Of a stretch of 64,000 nt of DNA, positions 1 to 7,333 are shown piece after piece. The notes beneath the pieces are model-generated. The model was given only the letters and a program-made list of their open reading frames with translations. It was not told the origin of the DNA and made no database searches. The stretch's first letter is position 1. Each line of letters starts with the position of its first letter. A program made the position numbers and the translations under genes. This DNA comes from Fodinibius halophilus (GTDB lineage Bacteria; Bacteroidota; Rhodothermia; Balneolales; Balneolaceae), in the NCBI RefSeq assembly GCF_011059105.1, contig NZ_JAALLS010000007.1, forward strand, positions 1-64,000. Direction: 5' to 3'.

Positions 1-40
1 CTCCGGCGCCTGCAGCTGTAGCGCCATCCGTTAGGGCAAG
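1..40 (+). other. Right end of an attC-like recombination site at the window edge
   Basis: The first 40 bases end in a core-like GTTAGGG (30-36) preceded by a GC-rich inverted segment (ggcgcc at 5-10, gcgcc at 21-25). It is recognised because the 11 bases at 30-40 are the exact reverse complement of 592-602, the left end of the next attC; this is the relation expected between the start of a gene cassette and its own attC. The site would be the attC (or attI) of whatever lies to the left. An integrase gene, if any, would also be to the left and is not in view. Confidence 0.55.
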
Positions 41-69
41 TAATCAATTTCCAAATTTTAATAGCTTTT

Positions 70-588
70 ATGTCAAATATTGATCTAGATGAAGTAAAAA
101 AATCTGCCGCTGAAGTCATAGTAAACTGCAGCCTCATTGAAAAAAAAGTTAAAAATATTCTATCCAGTTATATCGATTCATCTAAGAGCTTTTTTATAAG
201 TGAGATACTTCTTAACAATTCATTTATTTCTCTAGCTAAAAAATTTAAGCTGCTTGGATATGTTATTAGAAAAGAAGACATCAAAGTGAATAGTGATTTT
301 CGGAAATGGTGTTTTATCCTAATGAGTAAAAGAAATATGATTGCTCATTCCGATAGATTGTTGGAAGACTATGCAATCGTTGACGTTGATGTCGATGCAG
401 GTCCAGAAGGTGTTGAATATTTTCCGGTTTATGAAGATGCTCCTCCTAAAGTATCAACTATTGAAAACGGGAAATTTAGGTTTGAAGAGGTCGAAAAAAC
501 CTGTAAAGATTTCGACAAATATTATGAGAAGCTTGACAAGGAGTTAGATAAAATTTCGCACCAAATTAAAAGACTTAATTCAAGTTAA
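70..588 (+). CDS. HEPN-motif protein of unknown function, integron cassette gene
   Basis: A 172-residue soluble, mostly helical, lysine-rich protein with no signal peptide. Residues 86-94 read SKRNMIAHS, giving the R-x4-H pair (Arg88, His93) with Asn next to Arg that marks HEPN-superfamily proteins, many of which are RNases in toxin or defence systems. Helices predicted before and after the motif fit a HEPN fold. The C-terminal half is acidic, then ends in a coiled-coil-like stretch. The gene starts 40 bases after the cassette start and stops 4 bases before the left end of the attC at 592, so it fills its cassette; no own partner gene is present. The family-level function is inference from one motif; it could also be an unrelated helical protein. 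Confidence 0.5.
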   Translation: MSNIDLDEVKKSAAEVIVNCSLIEKKVKNILSSYIDSSKSFFISEILLNNSFISLAKKFKLLGYVIRKEDIKVNSDFRKWCFILMSKRNMIAHSDRLLEDYAIVDVDVDAGPEGVEYFPVYEDAPPKVSTIENGKFRFEEVEKTCKDFDKYYEKLDKELDKISHQIKRLNSS

Positions 589-591
589 TAA

Positions 592-640
592 CTTGCCCTA
601 ACCCGCGCATTTATTAGACTACCCTACCAAGTTGAGATGT
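592..640 (+). other. Left half of attC of the first cassette (split by IS110)
   Basis: Bases 592-602 are the reverse complement of the cassette start at 30-40, including the inverse core ending in CTAAC. Bases 605-629 are identical to 2809-2833 in the attC of the next cassette, so this is the conserved left arm of the attC family of this array. Its right arm is found only at 2029-2054, after the IS110-family element. Confidence 0.7.
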
Positions 641-664
641 GCAAAACCATCTCTCATATTTAAC

Positions 665-840
665 AATACCAGCACGGCGGGAGACAAGCTAGCCCGCGCA
701 TAAGGCCTAGAGCCTAACGCCCCAGTCAGTCCTCCCGCCGATGGTATTACCAAAACCTAAATAGCATTCCAGCCGGGATTACTCCCAGGCATTTAATAGA
801 GTCAGGTTCCGTAATACAGTGCTGGTATTATCAGCATACC
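665..840 (+). ncRNA. Candidate bridge RNA of the IS110-family element
   Basis: In IS110-group elements the left non-coding end encodes a bridge RNA with one loop that reads the target and one that reads the element ends. Here cggcgggag (675-683) pairs perfectly with 732-740, extended by aatacc (665-670) with ggtatt (743-748). The 48-base loop contains gcgcataagg (696-705), the exact complement of the attC arm at 2032-2041 and 2896-2905, and gcctaacg (712-719), the exact complement of the attC core at 2047-2054. The following segment holds atagcattc (761-769), repeated at the right end of the element. The fold and matches are seen; the function is inferred, and which guide half pairs with which target half was not resolved. 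Confidence 0.45.
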
Positions 841-862
841 ATGAATAAGATGAGCATTTGTT

Positions 863-1885
863 ATGGATACTACAACTCCTACTCCCTATCAGCTTTTCCT
901 GGGCATCGACGTCTCAAAAGATACCATCGACTGTTGGCTGCGTCCCCGAGGGGAATACAGCCAGTGGACCAATCGCGATGAGGGCTTTCAGCGATTACAT
1001 CGGTGGCTAAGCTCCCACAACTGCCCCCAACAGCACACCATCATCTGTATTGAAAATACCGGTATTTACAGCGAGCGTCTGTTGGCCAGCCTCACCCGTC
1101 GGGGCTGGAAATGCGCCCTGCTTAAAACCACTGCAGCCAAGAACGTTGCCCCGGAGCACCATCGCAAAGACGATCGCTTTGATGCCCGCCTGCTGGCCGA
1201 GTATGGCGATCGCTACGCTGATAAGCTCACCCTGGCATCGCCCCCTCAAGAGCGTGTTAAGCGGCTTCACCAGCTCTACGCGGAACGACAGCGGGTAATT
1301 GCCGCACGCAGTGCCACCCAAAATCGCAGCCAACAAGCCACCCACGCCCAGGTACCCTCTGCGTTGCTCGAGGAGCAGTGGCAGCAACAACTGCAGCTAT
1401 ATAAACAACAAATTGAACAACTGGAAGATCAGATCCACCAGCTTATTACCACTCATCAGGGACTGAATCGATATTACCAGCTGCTGCTAAGCATCCCCGG
1501 CATAGGAAACGTCACCGCCTGGCTGTGGCTTACGTTGTTTTATGGACAGCAAACCCTCAATCACAAAAAGATTGCCTCACGGTTTGGGTTTGCCCCGCAC
1601 GGTCACCGCTCCGGCACTTCGGTACGAGGTCGGACCCGTTCCTCCGGACATGGCAATAGTCAGATGAGGAGCTGTATGACCATGGTGGCCCGATCAGTAA
1701 GCCATCACCACGAACGGTTTGCCCGTTATAAACAGCGCAAACTCGATGAGGGGAAACCGTGGCCAGTGGTTCGCAATAATCTGATCAATAAAATGATTAA
1801 AATTATCTGCGCCATCTGGAATAGCGGCCAGCCGTACCAGCAGGATTATGAGTCTCGTTTTGATCGGCAAAAAAATGCAGCATAA
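863..1885 (+). CDS. IS110-family transposase (DEDD, Ser-type C-terminal domain)
   Basis: A 340-residue recombinase of normal family length. The N-terminal RuvC-like DEDD domain begins with FLGIDVSKDTIDCWL (Asp16) followed by the Glu-bearing CIENTGIY and the paired acids in DRFDARLLAEYGD. After a coiled-coil linker comes the C-terminal transposase_20 domain with SIPGIG and the motif RSGTSVRG, which carries the likely nucleophilic serine. It would catalyse RNA-guided recombination of the element with its target. The reading frame is intact, so the element may be active. Base composition is clearly higher in GC than the flanking cassette genes, consistent with recent arrival. Confidence 0.9.
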   Translation: MDTTTPTPYQLFLGIDVSKDTIDCWLRPRGEYSQWTNRDEGFQRLHRWLSSHNCPQQHTIICIENTGIYSERLLASLTRRGWKCALLKTTAAKNVAPEHHRKDDRFDARLLAEYGDRYADKLTLASPPQERVKRLHQLYAERQRVIAARSATQNRSQQATHAQVPSALLEEQWQQQLQLYKQQIEQLEDQIHQLITTHQGLNRYYQLLLSIPGIGNVTAWLWLTLFYGQQTLNHKKIASRFGFAPHGHRSGTSVRGRTRSSGHGNSQMRSCMTMVARSVSHHHERFARYKQRKLDEGKPWPVVRNNLINKMIKIICAIWNSGQPYQQDYESRFDRQKNAA

Positions 1886-1989
1886 TACTTGACAAAGTCA
1901 TAGCATTCAAGTGGGACGTGCCTCGCTCACCTACGCTTCAAAACCAAAGCTTCGGTGAGCAGGCCACTGCCAACTTCTGGCTTTTTAAC

Positions 1990-2054
1990 TCTCCGTTTGT
2001 TATTTAATAAATTAACATTCATTTGCCTGCACCTTATGCGCAATGTCGTTAGGC
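1990..2054 (+). other. Right half of the split attC; start of second cassette
   Basis: Bases 2029-2051 match 2893-2915, the right arm of the next attC, and end in a perfect consensus core GTTAGGC (2048-2054). Cleavage between G2048 and T2049 would mark the start of the second cassette. Between 1910 and 1990 lies a strong hairpin (gctcacc near 1927-1933 with ggtgagc near 1953-1960), which may be attC stem or the right end of the IS. Confidence 0.65.
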
Positions 2055-2157
2055 CCACCACTCAACTTTCAATTCTTGGTAAGCTTAATAAAAGATTTTC
2101 TGCTTTTTGGCGTTGTTTTATTACTTTTAATTAATAGTTGAATTAAATAATACCGAT

Positions 2158-2391
2158 ATGAGTAAGAAGCCAGTTTTAGACAAATTTGATAAACTTCCTC
2201 CTGAAGCAAAAAAAGAAGCTAATGACTTTGTAGAGTTCTTATATGATCAGTATGTCAAATCCACTTCTAAAAAAACAAAGCAACCTATCTCTGAAAGTTC
2301 TTTTGTCGGGATGTGGAAAGATCGTTCTGATTTAAGCAATAGTTCAGCTTGGGTAAAGAAACAACGCCAAACCCAGTGGACTAAACGCTAA
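2158..2391 (+). CDS. DUF2281-like antitoxin (VapB-type) of a cassette toxin-antitoxin pair
   Basis: A 77-residue charged protein. The N-terminal part, with LPPEAKKEANDFVEFLYDQY at residues 13-32, is the pattern of DUF2281 proteins, which sit directly in front of PIN-domain toxins. The C-terminal tail SSFVGMWKDRSDLSNSSAW is the part that would wrap the toxin in known VapBC complexes. The stop codon is 3 bases before the toxin start, so the two are co-translated. Antitoxins of this kind usually repress their own promoter; the 100 AT-rich bases upstream inside the cassette would be the site, but no operator was identified. Confidence 0.75.
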   Translation: MSKKPVLDKFDKLPPEAKKEANDFVEFLYDQYVKSTSKKTKQPISESSFVGMWKDRSDLSNSSAWVKKQRQTQWTKR

Positions 2392-2394
2392 GTT

Positions 2395-2793
2395 ATGGCT
2401 GACCAATTTATTCTTGTTGACACAGATATTCTCATTGATGTCAGTCGTGGTATTACGCAAGCCATTAAAACACTTGAAGACCTACAACAAGACCATATTC
2501 TCTCAATAAGTGTTGTGACACAAATGGAATTGATGGTCGGTTGCGAAAACAAAAAGGAGTTCAAACAACTGGAGAACTTCTTAAAACGATTTAAGATTAT
2601 GCAACTTTCTGTGAGCATTTCAACGAAAGCTGTTGAACTCTTCAAAGAATACCGTCTTAGTCATGGTGTTTTGATTGCTGACATGCTCATTGCATCTACC
2701 TCCATAACTCACGAAATCGAATTGATTTCTAAGAACCAGAAAGACTATACCTTTATCGAGGATTTAGAACTTAGAAAATATATTAAAGAATAG
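2395..2793 (+). CDS. VapC-like PIN-domain ribonuclease toxin
   Basis: A 132-residue PIN-domain protein of typical VapC length. The acidic active-site set is visible: Asp9 in LVDTDILID, Glu45 in TQMELMVG, Asp96 in LIADMLIAS, and the final Asn114/Asp117 region in SKNQKDYTFI. VapC toxins cleave tRNA or rRNA in a magnesium-dependent way until neutralised by the antitoxin encoded just upstream. The stop is 4 bases before the attC at 2797, so the pair fills the cassette. Toxin-antitoxin cassettes are known to stabilise long integron arrays, which is the likely role here. Confidence 0.85.
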   Translation: MADQFILVDTDILIDVSRGITQAIKTLEDLQQDHILSISVVTQMELMVGCENKKEFKQLENFLKRFKIMQLSVSISTKAVELFKEYRLSHGVLIADMLIASTSITHEIELISKNQKDYTFIEDLELRKYIKE

Positions 2794-2796
2794 TGC

Positions 2797-2915
2797 TGGG
2801 CCTAACCAGCGCATTTATTAGACTACCCTACCAATTTTTAGTTCCTAAATTTCTGTAGCACATTTTGTTTTTAAATCAACGCCTAGCTGCACGCACCTTA
2901 TGCGCAATGTCGTTA
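2797..2915 (+). other. Complete attC recombination site of the VapBC cassette
   Basis: Bases 2797-2806 are the exact complement of the cassette start at 2048-2057, containing the inverse core GCCTAAC. The arm gcgcat (2809-2814) pairs with atgcgc (2900-2905), and the site ends with a core-like GTTATCA at 2912. The central part is variable compared with the split site upstream, as in other attC families. Total length is close to 119 bases. The next cassette should begin at 2913, but no matching end (an inverse core preceded by the complement of gttatcagc) was found downstream. Confidence 0.75.
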
Positions 2916-3497
2916 TCAGCGGGCAGGCCTGTGCCTTTTTGTTTTCTTGGTACCAACAACTAAACTGCAATCGAATTCATGGCAAACCTTGCGTCGGTTA
3001 TGCACAATTCCGCCATATTGAAACGTTTTTTATTTGGATCCAACAATCCCTGTAGTTCCAATATCTTTTTAGGATATGAGAAAACGGATCAACTAATAGA
3101 TTTTTTTGAGAGGGATCTATAAATCTGAATCTCAGCAGCGATAAACAGGCTAAGAAACATTTAGAGAATGCCCGAGACCAGCTAAAAAATCCTTAAATCC
3201 TTCTAGTCATATAACAATGTCTTTAATCGGACAATTTTGCGTTTTTCGGCTCAATAACGTTGGTCTTCTCGCCGCTTAAGCCCTGAGCCATTCATCACAA
3301 AAAAAGTCCAATAACATTTTCAGTCAGCCGATTTTTTGGGTTGATATAATGGAATTTCACATGTCTGTGTGGTGATATTCAGGATGAAAGATATTTTTTT
3401 ACGGGTGATGAAACGTTCATCAAAAACAGGTTAGTCCACATGAAGGCACACAGGTGGTCTAACTTAAAACCCATTGTGCCAAATTAAGGAGAGAATT
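2916..3497. other. Non-coding stretch after the last attC
   Basis: About 580 AT-rich bases follow the last recognisable attC. No frame longer than a few dozen codons, no attC arm and no terminator with a clear T-run was found. It may be decayed cassette DNA. Confidence 0.4.
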
Positions 3498-3845
3498 ATG
3501 GAAAAGTTAGAAGGTGATCTTGGCGAATTCTTACAAAAAAGCATCGAGACTGAGGAAACAGTTTCAGATTGCGTAAATTTCAACTTTGACATCAAGATAT
3601 TGAGCGTCAAGGGGAAATTCTGCAAATCTGGAATTTTAGACGTCACAGTTACAGTAGCCGGAGTTCAAATACAACACTTACAAATAGATCTTTCGGACGG
3701 TGAATACTGTAACAAAGTAAGTGTTGGCGTCGAAGAGGTGCGGTATTGTTTTTATGTGAAGAAGAATTGCCTTTACACAAAGGGCTACGTCGACGGCTGG
3801 TTTCATCCTAAAGAAACTTGGGATGAAAAAATAGTTTGTATCTAG
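3498..3845 (+). CDS. Small orphan protein of unknown function
   Basis: Translation from the ATG at 3498 is preferred because AAGGAG lies at 3487-3492, about 5 bases upstream; an in-frame ATG at 3474 would add eight residues. The product has 115 residues, is acidic, has no signal peptide or membrane segment, and appears to be a beta-rich single domain (alternating hydrophobic pattern around GILDVTVTVAGVQIQHLQI). Four cysteines are scattered without a metal-site spacing. I recognise no family. Its position between the integron and a group II intron relic suggests accessory DNA. Confidence 0.5.
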   Translation: MEKLEGDLGEFLQKSIETEETVSDCVNFNFDIKILSVKGKFCKSGILDVTVTVAGVQIQHLQIDLSDGEYCNKVSVGVEEVRYCFYVKKNCLYTKGYVDGWFHPKETWDEKIVCI

Positions 3846-4021
3846 ATGTAGTTGAGGCCTAATAAATAATTCCAGCGGACGGGATTGGCTTCCGCTTAAC
3901 CTCGTTCCCAACCACCCGGTTGGGAATACCATAGCGGGCCACCCGATCCGAAGGAAAAGCTGTAAGGAATTTCTTTATCCTTCAGTAGTAGGTCTTTTGG
4001 CAATTCAGACTGATTAAGGCT
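3846..4021. other. Intergenic DNA with a perfect 9-bp hairpin
   Basis: Bases 3905-3913 (ttcccaacc) pair perfectly with 3918-3926 across a 4-base loop; no T-run follows on either strand. The stretch would be the 3' exon side of the group II intron relic at 4022-4107. No gene is visible. Confidence 0.4.
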
Positions 4022-4107
4022 AATAATCGAGTAGGCGGCTCCGCCCAAGATTGAGCGGAGTGCGCCTCTCACATCATCGTACGTATGGATCGCGTATGCA
4101 GCGGTTC
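4022..4107 (-). ncRNA. Group II intron 3' end (domains V and VI), truncated relic
   Basis: Read on the minus strand, 4107-4073 has the look of group II domain V: it opens with GAACCGC, continues through ATACGCGATCC and ends with TACGTACGATGATG, close to the usual stem with a GCGA loop region and the TACGTACGG-TGGT 3' strand. GTGAGAGG then leads into a domain VI stem-loop (aggcg/cgcct and ctccgc/gcggag in 4033-4067) followed by CTACTCGAT, where the branch-point A and the 3' splice site are expected near 4022-4026. No maturase gene or domains I-IV remain upstream, so this is a fragment. Two or three changes from the usual domain V pairs suggest decay. Confidence 0.6.
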
Positions 4108-4302
4108 ACTAACCATCACTCCAACCGTACTTTTCACCGATTGAAACTATCCCAACCTTTCATCCGGGGCTATAGCGCTGCTGGAAAACTATCCGTAACG
4201 CCCTTGCAGTTTACTTAATGATTCAAAAACCCAATCCCTTCAAAAAGGAAAATATCAGGCAGACCGTTACCTGAAGATCGCAGTACTAGAAATATTTCGA
4301 CA

Positions 4303-4341
4303 TAAAAAAACTGCTGCATCCTGCGAGGGTGCAGCAGTTTA
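4303..4341 (-). terminator. Rho-independent terminator of the IPT/PD40 lipoprotein gene
   Basis: On the minus strand aaactgctgc pairs with gcagcagttt around a short loop and runs into TTTTTTT. It lies 25 bases after the stop codon of the gene that ends at 4366. Confidence 0.85.
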
Positions 4342-4365
4342 GGAATGGAGCTATAATCAGCGATT

Positions 4366-6093
4366 TTATTTGGGTGTTCCCCAGTCCGGCCCGCCGTTGC
4401 CGCCCGGCATAGGTGCCCCACCGGCTGTCATCTTATATAGTTGAACTCCCGGCACCCATTTTCTATTCGACCCGTCGGGCATGATATAGGACAGGTAGGT
4501 ATCACCGTCACTGTCATATTTACCATGAAAAGCGATATAGGATCCGGTCGGTGACCACGTCGGGTGGTACGACTCTTCGTCAACCAACAGCGTCATATTA
4601 CTTCCGTCGGCATCCATCACATAAATTTTACGTGGTTTGTAGCCGGTGTTATCATCCAGGTAGGCATGGAATGCTATTTTAGAACCATCGGGAGAAATAC
4701 TTGGTTCACGATAGGCGTAACTATCGTTTGTCAACTGTTGGAAATCACTACCGTCTACTTTAACTGTACAAAGCTGGGTGGCGGCGGCGCCAAATCCCTG
4801 GTCACAACGGAAGAGAATTTTACTGCCATCAGGGAACCAAGCCGGGCTCTCAACGCCATCGGTATTTGTTTTATCGGTAATTTCAACCTCATTGCTACCA
4901 TCTGCATCCATCAAAACAAGATTAGCCGAACGGACAAACGCAGTTTTTTTTCCATCGGGAGACCATGCCGGAGTACTCGCATTATCGGCCAGTTTGGTAT
5001 TGCCGGAGTTATTGGCATTGACTTTCCACACAGAAGGACTATTCTGATTCATCTGATAAATCAACTGCGTTCCATCTGGAGAGATATCAGGCAGCAGCAG
5101 GTTGTTATCACGATCTCGCCTAATCAGCCGCTTATCGGTACCATCAGGATTGATCACGTAGAGTGCCTGATTACCGGTACCGGAATGGGTTTCCACAAAC
5201 ACAATCTTTTTGCTCAGATCATTTTCAGTACCGCCCGTTGATGTACAAATCACCTCCATCGCTACCTTGGTAGTATCTCCCGCTGCCACATCACCATCCC
5301 TGGGGTTGGATCCACTCACATCACAATTATCAGCCATATTGGTAAGCTCAACGGTATAGGTATCTGGCGATAGATCCTCAAAATAAACGGTATCCTCGCT
5401 GGCAGTACTTTTGCCGGTACCCGCATTGGTGAGAGTCACCATATAACCATCCTGGTCTTTATCTTCACCAGTTGTTTGAACGATAAATTCGAGTGTACCC
5501 TCCGTTATAACATCAAAGTCTGTTGGGCCGGTAGCAGTTTTCCCGTCTACAATCACTTTAACAGGCCCATCTGTGGCTCCGTCGGGTACCTCTGTAACCA
5601 GCTCCGTTTCCGATGCCTGTTTTACTACGGCATTTGTACCATTAAAAGTGATATTGTTCTCAGTAGCAGTTACACTAAAGTTCATTCCAGTGATGACCAC
5701 TTCCGTACCTACCGCCCCGCTTTCAGGATTTATAGCTTTAATGCCGGGTGATTGCTCCTCAACAGTAAAAGCCGGGCCTTGGGCCGTCATCCCTGCTACC
5801 GATACGCTTACAGAACCGGTGGAAGCGCCATCCGGCACGGTTGTCTTAATTTGAGATGTCGTAGCAGATTGTATCTCGGCCGCTGTACCGTTAAAGGATA
5901 CGCTGTTTGAGGCTGGCGATGTGCTAAAATTACTCCCGTTGATCGTTACAGCAGTCCCGACGGGACCGCTTTCAGGTTGAATGCCCGTTATATCGGGCGG
6001 TGCTTCTTCACTTGAAGTTGCCTTCTTACAGCTTGTGAATGCTACTGTAAGGAGTATTAATAGAAAAATTATTGGAGATAGTAACTTCTTCAT
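4366..6093 (-). CDS. Lipoprotein with two IPT/TIG domains and a PD40 (TolB-like) propeller
   Basis: The ATG at 6093 gives a clean lipoprotein signal (MKKLLSPIIFLLILL then FTSC, with the lipidated Cys about residue 21); in-frame ATGs at 6114 and 6150 would only lengthen the n-region. Two IPT/TIG domains follow, each opening with the pattern ITGIQPESGPVGTAVTING, then a short prealbumin-like domain that holds the two cysteines, then a C-terminal half of repeated PD40 blades (SPDGTQLIYQ, SPDGKKTAF, FPDGSKILF, SPDGSKIAFH). The propeller probably binds a surface partner or glycan; no catalytic site is seen. It is divergent from the ECF sigma gene at 6289, whose 200-base shared gap could hold a common promoter region. 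Confidence 0.85.
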   Translation of the reverse strand: MKKLLSPIIFLLILLTVAFTSCKKATSSEEAPPDITGIQPESGPVGTAVTINGSNFSTSPASNSVSFNGTAAEIQSATTSQIKTTVPDGASTGSVSVSVAGMTAQGPAFTVEEQSPGIKAINPESGAVGTEVVITGMNFSVTATENNITFNGTNAVVKQASETELVTEVPDGATDGPVKVIVDGKTATGPTDFDVITEGTLEFIVQTTGEDKDQDGYMVTLTNAGTGKSTASEDTVYFEDLSPDTYTVELTNMADNCDVSGSNPRDGDVAAGDTTKVAMEVICTSTGGTENDLSKKIVFVETHSGTGNQALYVINPDGTDKRLIRRDRDNNLLLPDISPDGTQLIYQMNQNSPSVWKVNANNSGNTKLADNASTPAWSPDGKKTAFVRSANLVLMDADGSNEVEITDKTNTDGVESPAWFPDGSKILFRCDQGFGAAATQLCTVKVDGSDFQQLTNDSYAYREPSISPDGSKIAFHAYLDDNTGYKPRKIYVMDADGSNMTLLVDEESYHPTWSPTGSYIAFHGKYDSDGDTYLSYIMPDGSNRKWVPGVQLYKMTAGGAPMPGGNGGPDWGTPK

Positions 6094-6288
6094 AGTTTTC
6101 TTGTTTGGGTTCATGTTATATAGAACAGCATGATGATTAGGTATTTTCAAATTGTTTTTTATTGTTGCATATTTGTAGTATTTGATTCAAATCATCTCGC
6201 AAATAGTTCGGGCTTCTACTTATACTAGGCGCAAAATAAACGCAAGAGAGGCTCACTACCAGCTCAACAAAAATGGAGACGTAATTAA

Positions 6289-6855
6289 ATGGATGAGATA
6301 ACCGCTATTCTGAGAGAATCCACAGATAATCCCGATGCTGCATATGACAAGCTGATGCCGCTTGTGTACAATAAGCTTCGTAACATTGCAGGTATGCGGA
6401 TGAATAAAGAGTCGCTGGGACACACCTTTTCCAAAACTGATCTGGTTCATGAGGCCTATATCAAGCTGGTTGATATCAACCAGTTAAAATGGCAAGGCCG
6501 TGCCCATTTTTATGCTGTGGCCTCCCGCTGTATGCGACGTATTCTTATCGATTATGCCCGCAAGAAGAACTCTCAAAAACGGGGCGGAAAGCAAGAGCCT
6601 CTCACCTATCTTGATCACCTTTTTTCTGCTCACAAACAGGCCAAGTGGCTGATTGACTTGGATATGGCCCTAGATGAACTGGCTGATCGTAACGAACGAT
6701 TAGCACAAGTGGTTGAGTGCCGTTATTTCGGAGAGATGCAGATCGATGAAACTGCAAAGGCCCTAAATATATCCCCGGCAACCGTCAAACGTGACTGGAA
6801 AAAAGCGAAAGGCTGGCTATACCACCGGCTGCGAAGTGATATCACCTCTAAATGA
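6289..6855 (+). CDS. ECF-type RNA polymerase sigma factor (sigma-70 X6 subfamily)
   Basis: A 188-residue sigma factor. Region 2 carries LRNIAGMRM and the recognition segment RAHFYAVASRCMRRILIDYAR; region 4 at the C-terminus has the helix-turn-helix QIDETAKALNISPATVKRDWKKAKGWL. The HTFSKTDLVHEAYIKL segment is characteristic of the TIGR02999 (Sig-70_X6) subfamily. These sigma factors are usually encoded directly before a Ser/Thr kinase or TPR protein rather than a classical anti-sigma factor; here only an N-terminal remnant of such a kinase follows at 6921. The partner is therefore probably lost and control of this sigma factor may differ from that of its relatives. Confidence 0.9.
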   Translation: MDEITAILRESTDNPDAAYDKLMPLVYNKLRNIAGMRMNKESLGHTFSKTDLVHEAYIKLVDINQLKWQGRAHFYAVASRCMRRILIDYARKKNSQKRGGKQEPLTYLDHLFSAHKQAKWLIDLDMALDELADRNERLAQVVECRYFGEMQIDETAKALNISPATVKRDWKKAKGWLYHRLRSDITSK

Positions 6856-6920
6856 CCTCTCTAGACTGTTATTTCCGCCTGTAATAATAAGAGCTTAAAC
6901 CCAAACTACATCTCTCCCCT

Positions 6921-7181
6921 ATGGAACCGCGGCAATGGGATTTTATCGAATCAGTGCTGGATGAAGCACTGGAACTGCCCAAAAACAAGCGAGAAAGCTT
7001 TGTATGTAAACAGTATTCCGATACCGGGCTCCGCAAGCGAATACTGCAACTACTTAATTCGATAGACCAAGCAGAAAAAAACCAGTTTCTTGAGCACGGT
7101 TCTTCCGAAAATGAAGAATTATGGGAGGAGATGAATCCGGAAGATCTATGGGATATTTCAGGTTTGGGCCGACCTAAATAA
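6921..7181 (+). pseudogene. N-terminal remnant of a sigma-linked Ser/Thr protein kinase
   Basis: The 86-residue product matches only the leader of the kinases that follow X6 sigma factors: WDFIESVLDEALELPKNKR and then LRKRILQLLNSIDQAEK, the helical start seen before the GPYK kinase domain. It stops after ISGLGRPK without any kinase motif (no glycine loop, no HRD, no DFG), and the 90 bases to the terminator at 7275 do not restore one. The gene lies 65 bases downstream of the sigma gene. I infer that the kinase and TPR parts were deleted; alternatively it is a short free-standing regulator. Confidence 0.5.
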
Positions 7182-7274
7182 CTTGCCTGCTGTCTTGGAA
7201 AAAAGGGCCAAACAGAGCAGGCTTTGGAATATTCAACCATATTTTGAGATACGCTCAACATTGCTGGAACAAAT

Positions 7275-7309
7275 AAAAGCCCCGTCTGTAATTTACGACA
7301 GGGCTTTTT
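7275..7309. terminator. Bidirectional terminator between converging genes
   Basis: aaaagccc (7275-7282) pairs with gggctttt (7301-7308) around a loop that itself pairs (gtc/gac). T-runs are present on both strands, so it can serve the sigma/kinase remnant from the left and the propeller gene from the right. Confidence 0.85.
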
Positions 7310-7333
7310 GTTGGCACTATGTAACGGAAAAAA

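Larger units (their letters stand above)
640..1910 (+). mobile_element. IS110-family insertion sequence inside an attC site
   Basis: About 1.27 kb of clearly more GC-rich DNA separates the two arms of one attC. It holds a complete IS110-type transposase gene, a long structured 5' non-coding end (about 220 bases) and a very short 3' end, the arrangement of the IS110 group. IS110 elements have no long terminal inverted repeats, so both ends are approximate. The left end is placed where similarity to the intact attC stops (after 630) and the right end near 1908, where the 9-base atagcattc at 1900-1908 repeats 761-769 in the left end. Several IS110/IS1111 elements are known to target attC sites, which matches this location. 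Confidence 0.7.

Noticed and set aside
3241-3330. A possible third attC (gcc/taac-like text)
   Set aside because: No arm identity to the two accepted sites and no complement of the expected cassette start.
4564-5854. Several plus-strand frames within 4564-5854
   Set aside because: They lie opposite the IPT/PD40 lipoprotein gene, whose frame has clear repeats and a lipobox.
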